The notes beneath the pieces are model-generated. The model was not told the origin of the DNA. It saw nothing but the letters and a program-made list of their open reading frames with translations, and did no database searches. Source: Deroplatys truncata (Eukaryota > Arthropoda > Insecta > Mantodea > Mantidae). From it: 64,000 nucleotides of DNA. This document shows, piece by piece, positions 9,301 through 18,556 of the stretch; within the stretch, counting starts at the first letter, position 1; each line of letters begins with the position of its first letter. Made by a program: the position numbers and the translations under genes. The stretch lies in contig CM060989.1 of the NCBI GenBank assembly GCA_030765065.1, positions 62,448,001 to 62,512,000 on the forward strand. The letters run 5' to 3'.

Positions 9301-11668
9301 AAAAAAAGCATTTTTAGAAACCTGTACGTGTGTGTGTGTCTGTGTGTGTGTGTCTGTGAACAGCATAACTCAGAAACGAACAGTCGGATAAACACCAAAC
9401 TTGGTATTTAGGTTCAGTATCTTCCAGAGATGCGACACGAACGTGTTCAAGAAAATCCCCCACCCCAGATTACCCTTTACATGGAACATTTTTCGAAAAT
9501 TTTAATTTTCTCTAAAATGACTAACGATTTTGATTAAAATATCATATGTTTAAGATATTTTCATGACAAATGAAATGTATATCTTGAATTTTCTGGGAAT
9601 ATCTCCAAAAGTATTCTTCATTGTGAGCGACTTTTGCATAACTGGTAAACAATAAGAGATAGACAAACGTTTACTGCACAAAAAATGTAGATCGCGTTAA
9701 AATACACAATTTATGTTATATGCATGTTCGTGGTTGAGAGAAGTATTTTCGAGATATTGCTTGTTATTCCCTTAAATTTTCCAATACTTATACTTTTTCT
9801 CAAATTCGTTATTAATTTTTTCTGTCCTGGTAATGCAAAGAGAATGGAATACTCCACAGAGCAACCACCTCTTAAAATATTTGACCATCGCTTAAAGCCT
9901 AGCAATTCCCCTTGCATCTACAAGAAAATTAGCAATAAGATTAACATCTCGATATCTCGATTAACATGAAGCATATGGAGAATAAACGATTGTAAAAAAA
10001 ATCTGATGTGTTACACTCGCATGACTTTCTCTCTTCTTGTACAAACCATTTTTACAAGCGTTTATTCTCCATATGCTTCATGTTACTCAAGATATCGATA
10101 TGTCAATCTTATTGCTAATTTTCTTGTAGATGCAAGGGGAACATGGTAGATTATAAGCGATAGTCAAATCTTTTAAGCGCTGGTTGCTATGTGGCGCATT
10201 CTATTCTGTTTGCATATCCAGGACATAAAAAATTGAATAACGAATTTGAGAAAAAGTATAAGTATTGGAAAATTCAAGGAAATAACAAGCAATATCTCGA
10301 AAATGGTTCACTCAACTAAAAACATGTATATGACATACATTGTGTAGTTTAACGCGATCTACATTTTTGGTTGTAGTAAAATTTTGTCTATCTCTTATGG
10401 TTGACCAGTTATGCAAAAGTCGTTCACAATAAAGAATACTTTTGGAGACATTCCCAGAAAATTCAAGATATACATTTTATTTGTCATAAAAATATCTTAA
10501 ACATATGATATTTTAATCAAAATCGTTAGAGCCATTTTTGAGAAAATTAAAATTTTCGAAAAATCTTCCATGCAAAGAGTACTCTGGGGTGGGGGTATTT
10601 TTTTGAAAACCTTCGTGTCGCATCCTTGGAAGATACTGAACCCAAATACCAAGTTTGGTGTTTATCCGACTGTTCGTTTCTGAGTTATGCTGTTCACAGA
10701 CACACACAGACAGACACACACACACACAGACACGTTTCCAAAAATGCTTTTTTGGCTTCAGGGGGTCTCAAAACATGTATTTCCGGTGAAATCTCGGTAT
10801 CGAATTTTTGGGTGGAATACAATACTTCCCCTACTTTCTATACGTAGTAGAGAAAGTAATAGTTTGTACAAGAGTTGAGAAAGTCATGTGAGTGTAACAC
10901 ATCAGATTTTTTACTCTAACTGTGACTTACTTGTCGAGCATGTCTGTGAAGGTATTCCAGCACCTTAGCCTGTTCGCGACCCAGATCTGTTAGGTTGTAG
11001 ACCCAGTCGAGTGCTAACCAAGGACGCATGAATCGCTCACCAATTAGTTCCACAGACCGCAGTACATTCCTGACGTACACCCCATCATCATCCAGTTGTG
11101 CATTCACTTTAGTTCCCATGGCCGTTTCACAAATTACGTCTAGCGTGAAGAGACTGATCAGCGGGTACACGTTGAAAGTTCTTCCATCGGACACCTTGGA
11201 AAGTTTCTGCGAGAGAATGCCACTATTCTTAGCAAAGTTGTCCACAAACTGGTCCAGGACGTTGGTATGGAATGTTGAGGCAATAATCTTGCGGTGTACC
11301 CTCCAGACTTCGCCGTCGGACATGAGCAGACCGTTCCGGAAGAAGGGTCGACCCAATTTGGTGACGTAGCCTGTACGCTTGATGAAGATCTTGTTGCCCA
11401 AAATGCGTTCCAGAGCAACAGGATCCGCAACGAGCACAAAAAGATCGGTGCCCATCCAAACCCGCGCTATGGGGCCATGAGCCTGCAGGATGCCCAACAG
11501 CCTTTGGAAGAACTGCACCAGGTCGCAGCCGGCGAAGGTGAGGAGATTGCCGAGTAACGGGACAGCACCAGAAGGTCCGGGTAGACGTGCCGCTAGCTCG
11601 TAGAGGCGTCTGCGTGTCCACCAATAGGTGGCAAGGGCCAGGAACAGTATCCAGATCAGCCACCACAT
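2875..11668 (-). CDS. Cytochrome P450, CYP4 clan; gene join(10931-11668, 8745-9086, 2875-3315)
   Basis: This is a heme monooxygenase, expected to be anchored in the endoplasmic reticulum and to take electrons from P450 reductase. Family members oxidise fatty acids, hormones or xenobiotics; the substrate cannot be read from sequence. The three exons give 246 + 114 + 146 = 506 residues, a normal full length. Motifs in order: N-terminal hydrophobic anchor (3-17), LPGP hinge (29-32), C-helix WRVHR (122-126), ETAMG (181-185), I-helix AGSETT (305-310), K-helix EAMR (364-367), PERF twice (414-417, 419-422) and heme loop FGAGRRMCVA with ligand Cys445. All splice junctions are phase 0 with GT/AG ends, and no stop or frameshift was seen, so it looks functional. 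CYP4 clan rests on the ETAMG region and overall layout; the exact family needs a tree. Residue 447 is Ala where the signature usually has Gly. Confidence 0.93.
3330..3666 (+). repeat. HLR, old subfamily C, left part
   Basis: The left end region of an old HLR (GTTACATTCA..ACTTTCTCTA). It is cut at GATCTACAT by LTR-1a and resumes at 4815. Confidence 0.7.
3667..4814 (+). mobile_element. LTR-1a: solo LTR with array of primer-binding-site-like units
   Basis: This 1,148-bp unit starts TGAGGCAGTATTTTAACA and ends CTTCCTCA, with the 4-bp duplication ACAT at 3663-3666 and 4815-4818. It lies inside an old HLR whose two halves (GATCTACATT / TTTTGTGTAGTG) join correctly once it is removed. TG..CA ends, terminal TGAGG/CCTCA and a 4-bp duplication indicate a Ty3/gypsy-style solo LTR. 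CCAAT-like motifs (AGCCAATCA) and AATAAA-type sites (AATTAATAAAAAG near 4290-4305) are present. The last ~320 bp is the unit array described separately. Confidence 0.88.
4493..4814 (+). repeat. Six-unit PBS-like array at the 3' end of LTR-1a
   Basis: Six diverged units share the pattern (C)TTCA-AATTGGCnCCC-AACGTGGGGC and then a 20-45 nt AT-rich spacer. They start near 4493, 4544, 4594, 4662, 4709 and 4749. The best one (4670-4687) reads TGGCGCCCAACGTGGGGC, the 18-mer complementary to the 3' end of tRNA-Lys (established retroviral PBS). A PBS normally follows an LTR once; here it lies inside the LTR several times. Confidence 0.8.
4815..5116 (+). repeat. HLR, old subfamily C, right continuation after LTR-1a
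   Basis: It resumes with ACATTTTTTGTGTAGTG and the GAAGAGGACTTT and GGTGGGGGATTTTC landmarks. It ends at the CACACAC tract near 5100 without its right terminus. Confidence 0.65.
5117..6413 (+). repeat. HLR, old copy interrupted by a reverse HLR
   Basis: The left end is AAAAATCTTATGTGC at 5117. The body runs to CTAAAAATGCTT near 5547 and resumes at about 6356 with GAATTTTTAGG.., ending GTAGTAGAGAAAGT. The insert between is a separate HLR copy. Confidence 0.65.
5548..6355 (-). mobile_element. HLR nested in an older HLR
   Basis: It runs CCTTCTCTACTACG.. to ..GAGTAGAGAAAGTCGTG with the B-type middle segment (AATACTCCACATAGCAACC). The outermost bases at its right end are lost. Confidence 0.7.
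6414..6619. other. Intron sequence, unassigned
   Basis: About 200 bp inside P450 intron 2 with no similarity I can place. Confidence 0.4.
6620..7035 (+). repeat. HLR, old diverged fragment
   Basis: Internal landmarks are present (CTCTTTGCATGCCCA, AATATCTCAGAAAT, TTTACCAGTTATATAA); both ends are degraded. Confidence 0.55.
7040..7812 (+). repeat. HLR, old subfamily C
   Basis: It runs from CTGTTACATTCACACGACTTTG to TCGTAGTAGAGAAAGT at about 7809. The microsatellite section is deleted. Confidence 0.7.
7813..8225. repeat. Two abutting HLR fragments in opposite orientation
   Basis: 7813-7898 is the reverse left end (..TGTATCACATCAGATTTTTT). 7900-8225 is a forward internal piece (TCTCTTTGCATGACCA.. 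to CGTGTCGCATCCTTAGAAG). Confidence 0.6.
8218..8580 (-). mobile_element. tRNA-headed SINE
   Basis: On the minus strand the head reads GAGCGAGATGGCGCCCCAGT (A-box-like) and then ACGGGTTCGATCCCC (near-perfect B box). A body follows with the module TTTTCCCTGGTTGGTAGGCG that recurs in other SINEs here. It lies about 165 bp from exon 2 of the P450, in the gene's own orientation. Confidence 0.75.
8745..9086 (-). CDS. P450 coding exon 2 (residues 247-360)
   Basis: The exon runs VVIEKMEQYRKEG.. to ..LPHMPYLEQ. It holds the basic 'RRRKRQLSLLDLLIEDEQLS' stretch before the I-helix and the oxygen-activating AGSETT. The Thr pair is present, but Glu replaces the commoner Asp/His-Asp pattern. The acceptor ends ..TTGGCAG; the donor after CAG is GTATAT, a weaker site. 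Confidence 0.93.
9197..9996 (-). mobile_element. HLR, subfamily B, first part (P450 intron 1)
   Basis: It runs from the right terminus TCTCTACTACGTATAG to ..AAACGATTGTAAAAA, where a forward HLR copy interrupts it. The last ~50 bp reappears at 10858-10911. Confidence 0.8.
9997..10857 (+). mobile_element. HLR, subfamily B, nested in the reverse copy
   Basis: AAAAATCTGATGTGTTACAC opens it and GTAGTAGAGAAAGT closes it at 10857. The outer copy's GATTGTAAAAA|TAGTTTGTACAAG is split inside its A-run. Both termini are therefore intact and datable. Confidence 0.85.
10858..10911 (-). mobile_element. HLR, remainder of the outer copy
   Basis: It reads ATAGTTTGTACAAGAGTTG.. to ..ACATCAGATTTTTT, ending 14 bp before the P450 exon 1 donor. 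Confidence 0.8.
10931..11668 (-). CDS. P450 coding exon 1 (residues 1-246)
   Basis: The start ATG at 11666-11668 opens MWWLIWILFLALATYWWTRR, a typical P450 signal anchor with basic residues behind it, so I prefer it over the in-frame extension reaching 11986. That extension is pure HLR repeat. The exon ends ..HRHARQ, followed by the donor GTAAGT (10925-10930). A possible 3' splice site (TTCAG, AG at 11676-11677) lies 7 nt upstream of the ATG, so an upstream non-coding exon is plausible. Confidence 0.92.
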
Positions 11669-11698
11669 CCTGGACCTGAAGAGAGTAAACACATTTTT

Positions 11699-12541
11699 AC
11701 TTTCTCTACTACGTATAGTAAGTAAGGGAAGTATTGTATTCCACCCAAAAATTCGATACCGAGATTTCACCGGAAATACATGTTTTGAGACCCCCTGAAT
11801 ACATAAAAAGCATTTTTCGAAACATCTCCGTGTGTGTGAGTCTGTGTGGCTGTGAACAGCATAACTCAGAAACGAACAGTCGGATAAAGACCAAATTTGG
11901 TATTTAGGTTCAGTATCTTCCAGAGATGCGACACGAAGGTTTTTAAGAAAATCCCCTAACTCCAGATTACCCTTTACATGGAACATTTTTCGAAAATTTT
12001 AATTTTCTCAAAAATGGCTCTAAAGATTTTGATTAAAATATCATATGTTTAAGGTATTTTCATGACAATAAAAATGTATATCTTGAATTTTCCGGGAATG
12101 TCTCCAAAAGTATTCTTCATTTTGAACGACTTTTGCATAACTGGTAAACCATAAGAGATAGACAAAATTTTACTACACAAAAAATGTAGATCGCGTTAAA
12201 ATATACAATTTATATCATATACATTTTTGTTGTTGAGTGGACCATTTTGGAGATATTGCTTGTTATTCCCTTAAATTTTCCAATACTTACACTTTTTCTC
12301 AAATGGGAATTCGTTATTCATTTTTTTGGTCCTGGTAATGCAAAGAGAATGGAATACTACATATAGCAACCAGCTCTTAAAATATTTGACTATAGCTTAA
12401 AGCCTACCAATTCCCCTTGCACCTACAAGGAATTTAGCAACAAGATTAACATCTCGATTAACATGATGCATATGGAGAATAAGCGTTTGTAAAAATAGTT
12501 TGTACAAGAGTAGAGAAATTCATGTGAATCTAACACATCAT
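11699..12541 (-). mobile_element. HLR, subfamily B, immediately upstream of the P450 start
   Basis: It starts ACTTTCTCTACTACG 31 bp upstream of the P450 ATG and ends near ..CTAACACATCA. Its reverse strand is open in frame with exon 1 for 106 codons, which is why a longer ORF appears to start at 11986. The extension is repeat sequence found elsewhere without the P450, so it is not part of the protein. Confidence 0.85.
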
Positions 12542-13285
12542 AAGTTTTTTTCGTATTTTATTTATGCTTTTTTTTGGCATCACTTTAGATGATGCTGGTC
12601 ACAATTTGACCTGCCTAGTTTGCACTTGCATTTGTCTTCCGGCTCGGGGAACTTCTTTGTCTGGTATATCCAGTGATGCAAACCATGCACAGCGAATCTC
12701 GTTAGGGTCATACCTGCTTGCGTCCAATCCTGTAATCATCGTATCCATAGAGAAGAAATCCGGCCATATCTCTTGTTGCTTCTTATTTAGTTGTTTAGTA
12801 CTTCCTTGTAGGCTTCGGTTTGTGGTAAAAACAGATCTAGTTGAAGTTCTTCTATGAAGAATTTCCCTTTAGCTAGCAGGTATGAGAGTCGTGACAGTGT
12901 ATACTTGGATATACTTAGTGCTTTTTAAGGAGGATTTATGTTAATTCAATTTTTTGTGGCTTTAACCGTTGGGAATTTCCAGCACTTCAAACTACACACT
13001 TTTGAAATGTTATATCTGTATAAAATCCGGCATACATACAACCAGCTTCTTTTAAACGTCTAACTCCGCTATGTACTGTATGTTGTAACCAGTTCGAAAA
13101 ATGTTTAGCTGATAAGAACAAATAGAAAGTTTTTTATAAGTAATATGCAGAATAGATATGAAAGTACCCATATGGGCAGAGATTAATTGTTCACACTAGG
13201 TTAACCTTTAAGTGAATTTGAAGCTGCTCCAGTTAGAACACAAACTATACAATTTGATTCCGCCTTAATGTCAGCTTCTTATATA
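12542..13285. other. Unassigned stretch with one open frame
   Basis: On the minus strand about 12590-12865 is open for ~85 codons and includes LDASRYDPNEIRCAWFASLD. The plus strand is also open for 97 codons. I do not recognise either product. It may be an old element or pseudogene fragment. The rest (12900-13285) shows nothing. Confidence 0.25.
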
Positions 13286-14690
13286 CAGAGTTATTCAAAA
13301 AGAAGGAACAGATTTTAAACATTCATTTTTAATAAACGACAATAGATAGCAACACATACGACACATCATGGTATAGAGAAAATTTCAAAGTTTTAAGCCC
13401 CATATATTAGTTTCATTTAGGCCTACAGCGGCGCTTTGTTTGTTTACGAGAAAATGGCGACGCCACAGGAAAAGTCGTTTTGTGTGCTGCAGTATGCAAA
13501 GAGTGAATCGATTGTTTCATTTAAGCGTGGATTTCGTTACAAGTTCAACAACGAGGCGCCTCGTCATAAAAATTTACAATTGATACAATAAAGTCGTAGA
13601 AGATGGTTGCGGATGCAAACGGAAAGGCACTGGTCGTCCTCGCATAACAAATGGTGCTCATTTTGAACACACAAAATAAAATTTTGAACTTTTCTCAATT
13701 CAGTGATGTATCGCCATCTATTGTCGTTCATTAGAAATAAATATTTAAGGGGACAAGGTACTCTGAAATGGTCAAAAGTCTCACGTTTTGTTTTAAGCAC
13801 TAACAAAATCTCTATTATTTCCAGTTTCAGAAAATATATACTTTTGGGGGGTTAAGAGGTTTTTAAGACATTTAAATACCATTTAAATGCTAGTCTACAT
13901 TCCTTTAAAGCTGTCATGCAACCCTCTTTTTAGAACATTTTTGTATCTTTCAATAACGAACTACTATATCATGCCCAGCGAGCAGTTCAGCAATTGACAA
14001 AAGAGGCCAGGACCAAGAGAAGGCAATCAGAAAAGTTGCAGTAATCCAGGAATGTAGGTTTAGATGATAACTACTCTGGAATATACTGCTGTGTCAGAAT
14101 TTTAAGGTTGAAATCTTAAATTCAATTTTCTCAAAACAACACTTTTGGACGCTTATGTGCCTTTTTCTCAGAAAGTATGAAAGGTAGAAACCTGCATGTA
14201 CACAACACATAGTTAAACTTTCTGAACGTCAATCATAATTTTATAATTTATATTAGTGATATTAAGAAAGCAACAACATTGCAAATTTTCCACATTTTTA
14301 CTTTTTTGACTCTGCAATTATTTTTTTTTTCAATTTCTAGTGAACTGATATACATAACTAAATAACTGAGGTGCGGAAGACAGCTGATTATACTAAAAAC
14401 AAGCATGCAAACGTGTGATTCGGTATTGAAGTAGTATCAGGGAAAAAGGTACATGAATTCGCGTGTTTTAAGAGTAAATTGTATTATTTTTCTGCTGAAT
14501 GAAATAATTATTACGGACTCAACTACATAAGCTTGAAATAATTGTAATTATTTATAAAATAATAAAACCTTCAGGAAAAGCCACTGAGAACTTTAAGAAC
14601 AGTGGAATTTAAAACATTTAAGGTGTAATTTCCACGTGTTCAGACTACCTTGTCCCCTTAAAGTCTGTTCCTTCTTTTGGAATAACCCTG
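13286..14690 (+). mobile_element. Internally deleted Tc1/mariner-group element (DUF4817-type) with a nested MITE
   Basis: Terminal inverted repeats CAGAGTTATTCAAAAAGAAG.. and ..GGAATAACCCTG sit in TA/TA. The coding remnant at 13454-13640 begins MATPQEKSFCVLQYAKSE and, after a frameshift, reads KVVEDGCGCKRKGTGRPRIT. This is the N-terminal helix-turn-helix region (DUF4817) common in insect transposases. The catalytic part is gone. An inner inverted repeat (13318-13345 against 13717-13745) marks the true end of the element before the MITE. Confidence 0.75.
13749..14657 (+). mobile_element. piggyBac-like MITE at TTAA
   Basis: Termini GGGGACAAGGTACTCTGAA and TTCAGACTACCTTGTCCCC form an inverted repeat with one mismatch over 19 nt. 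It is flanked on both sides by TTAA (13745-13748 and 14658-14661). Strict TTAA targeting is the hallmark of piggyBac elements (established). There is no transposase, so it is non-autonomous; length 909 bp. Confidence 0.8.
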
Positions 14691-14692
14691 TA

Positions 14693-15239
14693 TATTTCTG
14701 ATTATCGACTTAATGTTTGATCCTATACACTTACTCAAAGAAAAACCCAAACAGTATGTGCCCGGCCTCCAGCACTGTTGTCCGCGTGCGTGAGGAACAG
14801 AGAAATAATTATTGGAGAATTTTCACTTTGCAAGACCATGCTTTTTCTCCACGAAAATAAAGAGAAAGGATGCCCTATTTGTATGACCCCAGTCAGCTTG
14901 GTTATGCAACACACTGGAAATTTATTTGACACCTCTGCTCATCTTCACTTTCTCTTCTTAAACACATAGACAATGGAAAAGCAACCGGTTCTCTGTTAGT
15001 CATGTGTCACATTACTAAATAAACAACTCATGTCTCCTACTTGTTAAATTATTAATTCCCAGTATCGTCCACCTATTCCTTTATGCAATTCTATTACTTA
15101 CGTAACATTCCGCGCAGTTTCTGCGTAACATTCGCCAGATGTGTAATGTGTTTCCACAATCCGTATTCGTTGTTGTGTTGTAAAGCGTTCCATGATAACT
15201 AACCACCAGAAATACTGACTACAAAACGTGCAAACAAAA
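14693..15239. other. Unassigned stretch
   Basis: Two overlapping short frames on opposite strands at 14735-14969 look accidental. I recognise no gene or repeat. Confidence 0.35.
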
Positions 15240-15515
15240 TGATCCCATGCCAACAATGCAACAATACCGCGCAATTAATGACCGGCGTCCACCCCATAGT
15301 ACTTTAGCGAAGAAGACCGCCCAGCCGCAACAGGCCGAACACCGCGCCTGGTACTGCAACCCTGAAACATATGATGAAGGAATTGAGAGACAGGGAAGTC
15401 GTGGTAGAAGAGCAACCACCCATCATTGCCTACCGACCTAGGGAAACCACGAAAACCCCAAGGTCAGAGTAGGTGGTCCACTGGAGTCGAACATGGGACC
15501 TCCCGAATCTCGCTC
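15240..15515 (-). mobile_element. SINE with partial tRNA head
   Basis: The minus strand starts GAGCGAGATTCGGGAGGTCC, with a B-box-like GTTCGACTCC and then the shared SINE module (TTTCCCTAGGTCGGTAGGC). The A box is missing. Confidence 0.6.
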
Positions 15516-15773
15516 GATAAAGCTTTGAGATACTCTAAGGCGATTACACTATGCACATTTCTTTGGACCAATAACATAGTTAATATTTACTGTGGCAGAG
15601 CTACGGCCATAAGGCTCAACCACCTAGAACAATCCTGAATACAATATCCGATCACATTGATGGTACACAGATAATATTTAAAGAAACATAAAACAGAAAC
15701 AACACAAATATTAGAGGAACAGTTAAGTCAATTGAAAATATAGAGAAACTAAGTTAATAGTAATGAATATCTT
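15516..15773. other. Unassigned AT-rich spacer
   Basis: Nothing recognised. Confidence 0.3.
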
Positions 15774-16562
15774 AAAAATCTGATGTGTTACACTCACATG
15801 AGTTTCTCTACTCTTGTACAAACTATTTTTACAAACGCCTATTCTCCATATGCTTCATGTTAATCGAGATATCGAGATGTTAATCTTATTGCTAATTTTC
15901 TTGTAGATGCAAGGGGAATTGCTAGGTTTTAAGCGACAGTTAAATATTTTAAGAGCTGGTTGCTATGTGAAGTATTTCATTCTCTTTGTATTACCAGGAC
16001 AAAAAGAAAATGAATAACGAATTTGAGAAAAAAGTATAAGTATTGAAAAATTTAAGGGAAAAACACGCAATATCTCGAAAATGGTTCACTCAACAACAAA
16101 AAATGTATATGACATAAATAGTGTATTTTAACGCGATCTACATTTTTTGTGTAGTAAACTTTTGTCTATCTTTTATGGTATACCAGTCATGCAAAAGTCG
16201 TTCACAATGAAGAATACTTTTGGAGACTTTCCCAGAAAATTCGAGATATACATTTCATTTGTCATAAAAATATCTTAAACATATGGTATTTTAATCAAAA
16301 TCGTTAAGAGCCATTATTGAGAAATTAAAATTTTCGAAAAATGTTCCATCTAAAGGGTAATCTGGGGTGGGGGATTTTGTTGAAAACCTTCGTGTCGCAT
16401 CTCTGGAAGATACTGAACCTAAATACCAAGTTTGGTGTTTATCCGACTGTGCGTTTCTGAGTTATGCTATTCAAAGACATGCACACAAAGGTGAAATCTC
16501 GGTATCGAATTTTTGGGTGGAATACAATACTTCTCCTACTTACTATACGTAGTAGAGAAAGT
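15774..16562 (+). mobile_element. HLR, subfamily B, microsatellite deleted
   Basis: Both termini are present (AAAAATCTGATGTG.., ..GTAGTAGAGAAAGT). The segment from the CA tract to the GGTCTCAAAACATG block is missing near 16480. Confidence 0.85.
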
Positions 16563-16609
16563 AAAAATATGGCATACATACACTATATACAATGAAAATG
16601 ATATTTCTT

Positions 16610-16960
16610 CTAAGTTAACAATTTTTTAACTAAAATCTGCAACCTGTGACGAAAAGCATATAAAGTATGACAGCCTTTGACATCTTGTGGAAGTGAATTC
16701 CAGAGCCTAGCAACCTTCACAGTAAAAGATGATGAGTATAGAGCGTTCGATGAAGTGGTATTGAAAGTATGTGACGATATTCCGAGCGTGTATGAAGGTT
16801 GTGAGACATACAAACTTTTAAAGCGAGAAGCTAGGTATGTAGGGGAAGAAGTATGAATAAGTTTAAAGAGAAGTAAAGACAATGAATGTTTCTACGGTCA
16901 ACTAGATGGAACCGTGACAACTGGTGGAGACATGGTGTTATATGATCTCACAGATGTAAT
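16610..16960 (-). pseudogene. LINE C-terminal fragment
   Basis: The minus frame 16882-16610 ends ..VKVARLWNSLPQDVKGCHTL and ..LVKKLLT stop. The 'RLWNSLP' block is the typical C-terminal end of many CR1/Jockey-like ORF2 proteins. Upstream, in another frame, RFHLVDRRNIHCLYFSLNLF continues it. The frame is broken and there is no RT domain. Confidence 0.65.
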
Positions 16961-17351
16961 GTACACATGTATTGTGAGCCAGCTGTAATGTACGTGACAG
17001 ATCAGACCATAAGTCTGTGAGGACGGAACCATAATAATACGCATATAATGTAATGGAGTAACGGTAAATGTCAAAACAAAATTATATGTTCTTATTCTGT
17101 GACGTCGATATTAGTTTCAGCTTTGCGTGCAGTAGTAAAGACAAATTGTAGGATTTCACTCATGGAACCCTTGGAGAAGAACCTAGAGAAAGTAATGTAG
17201 TGGTAAGTGATTAGATCAACATACACGTGACATAGGTGCGAACACACATATCTCGTCACTTTTGGGCATGACAACGTGTAAGTAAATTGCAGGCACACTC
17301 GAGGCAACAGACGGTAAGGCATGGCAGGGAGAATATTGCCTAATAAGAAAA
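16961..17351. other. Unassigned stretch
   Basis: No gene or repeat recognised. Confidence 0.3.
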
Positions 17352-17443
17352 CTACAATGTGTTACATTCACATGATTTCCTCTACACACTATCATTTATT
17401 TTTATGTGGCTTCTGCAAACTATTCTTACCAAAGGTCAATTGA
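17352..17443 (+). repeat. HLR, old subfamily C, left end (piece 1 of 3)
   Basis: It reads GTGTTACATTCACATGATTTC.. to CTATTCTTACCAAAG. It is then interrupted by a retroposon and by LTR-1b and resumes at 17660 and 18557. Confidence 0.7.
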
Positions 17444-17660
17444 TCGTTCTTTCAAACAAGCCTTGTTTAGGACAAGATTGGAAAGATGAATTATATTAAG
17501 AAATTCAATGCCGTAGCCGGGATTTGAACTACGGATGCTAGTCAGTTGGGGAATTTAATGCCGTGCCATGATAATGCAGTTGCTTAGAGTAATCGGACGA
17601 AAGCGCAAGATCCGTGGTTCAAATCTCGGCTATGGAATTGAATTTTTCAGTCTAATTCTA
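17444..17660 (+). mobile_element. Palindromic tRNA-like retroposon
   Basis: It is flanked by a ~17-bp imperfect direct repeat (AACTATTCTTACCAAAG / AACCTATTCTTACCATAG), as left by target-primed insertion. The right half is tRNA-like on the plus strand: TTGCTTAGAGTAATCGG as an A box and CGTGGTTCAAATCTCGG as a B box. The left half carries the same B-box arm in reverse (CCGGGATTTGAACTACGG), so the two halves form a long hairpin. No intact tRNA gene is present. Confidence 0.6.
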
Positions 17661-17709
17661 TCTTTTCAACCTATTCTTACCATAGCTTATTTTTCTATCT
17701 ACTTCACAT
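17660..17709 (+). repeat. HLR, old subfamily C (piece 2 of 3)
   Basis: A short continuation, AGCTTATTTTTCTATCTACT, up to the LTR-1b target ACAT. Confidence 0.6.
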
Positions 17710-18556
17710 TGAAGAAAGTTATGGCTTTTTACATAGATTTCCCCAAGTTTAAAAATATTTAACTTTGTAGTTTTACTGTTTCTTTAAATATTTAATATTT
17801 ATGTTTGCCTCGGCTAGGTCAGTATTTATTTATAGAGACATGGATGTCTTGGCAGGGCGTGATGCGACAAGAATGTAGGCTTACACGATTTTAAGTTTTA
17901 ATTCACTCATTTTTATTAATGCTTGACACAAATTAAATGGTACTTCACTGATATCGAGAACTGTGAGATTCTTTTATTTAATACTTGCACTTTTTAACAC
18001 GTATACTATTTTCGTCTCACACGAATACGTAAAAAAATTCTCGCGTCTGGTTATAAGCACTGTCTAGAAGCAACACGTCTGGTTATGATCACTGTTTGGA
18101 GGCAAGTAAATTGATTTCAACCGTCTAAACTTGTAAATTTCTGTATTTCAAGTCTCTGATTGGCTATTTTATTTTTATTCCAATAGAATACCTGCATTTA
18201 GCTAAAGCTTTTTCTGGTTGTTGATTGGCTATTTTCATAAACTGTCACTAAAATCACATTAAAGCTTCCAAGAATCACAAGTAACATTTAAACTCTCAAA
18301 CTCATTATTGCCTCAAGGTTACCTCAAGGTTAGCAACTTTTAACTTATTATTCTCACAGATCCTACATTATTAAATTACGTAATATATTCACATAAGATT
18401 ATTGAACATGTTTACAATAATACAAGCATATACAGTGACTGTTACATACATTTTACAAATTATTACATACACATATTGCTTCAAGGCGGGCTGTTATTGA
18501 ATTTACTTATTATATAATTTGACTGAAATCATTTAAGTGTTAAAAATACTGCCTCA
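17710..18556 (-). mobile_element. LTR-1b: solo LTR, shortest copy
   Basis: 847 bp. In LTR orientation it starts TGAGGCAGTATTTTTAACA and ends CATAACTTTCTTCA. The flanks are ACAT (17706-17709) and ATAT (18557-18560), a 4-bp duplication with one mismatch. It lacks the clear PBS-like units of other copies; after AACTTGGGG it has only ~30 bp before the CTTCTTCA end. Confidence 0.82.

Larger units (their letters stand above)
9087..10930 (-). other. P450 intron 1
   Basis: This 1,844-bp intron has donor GTAAGT and acceptor GGCAG before GTAGTAATAG. Nearly all of it is two HLR copies, one nested inside the other in opposite orientation. Confidence 0.9.

Noticed and set aside
10916..11986. A single 356-codon ORF running from the HLR into the P450 exon
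   Set aside because: The first 106 codons are HLR sequence that occurs all over the window without a P450. The natural P450 anchor starts at the internal Met, and the 3' end reads past a GTAAGT donor into intron.
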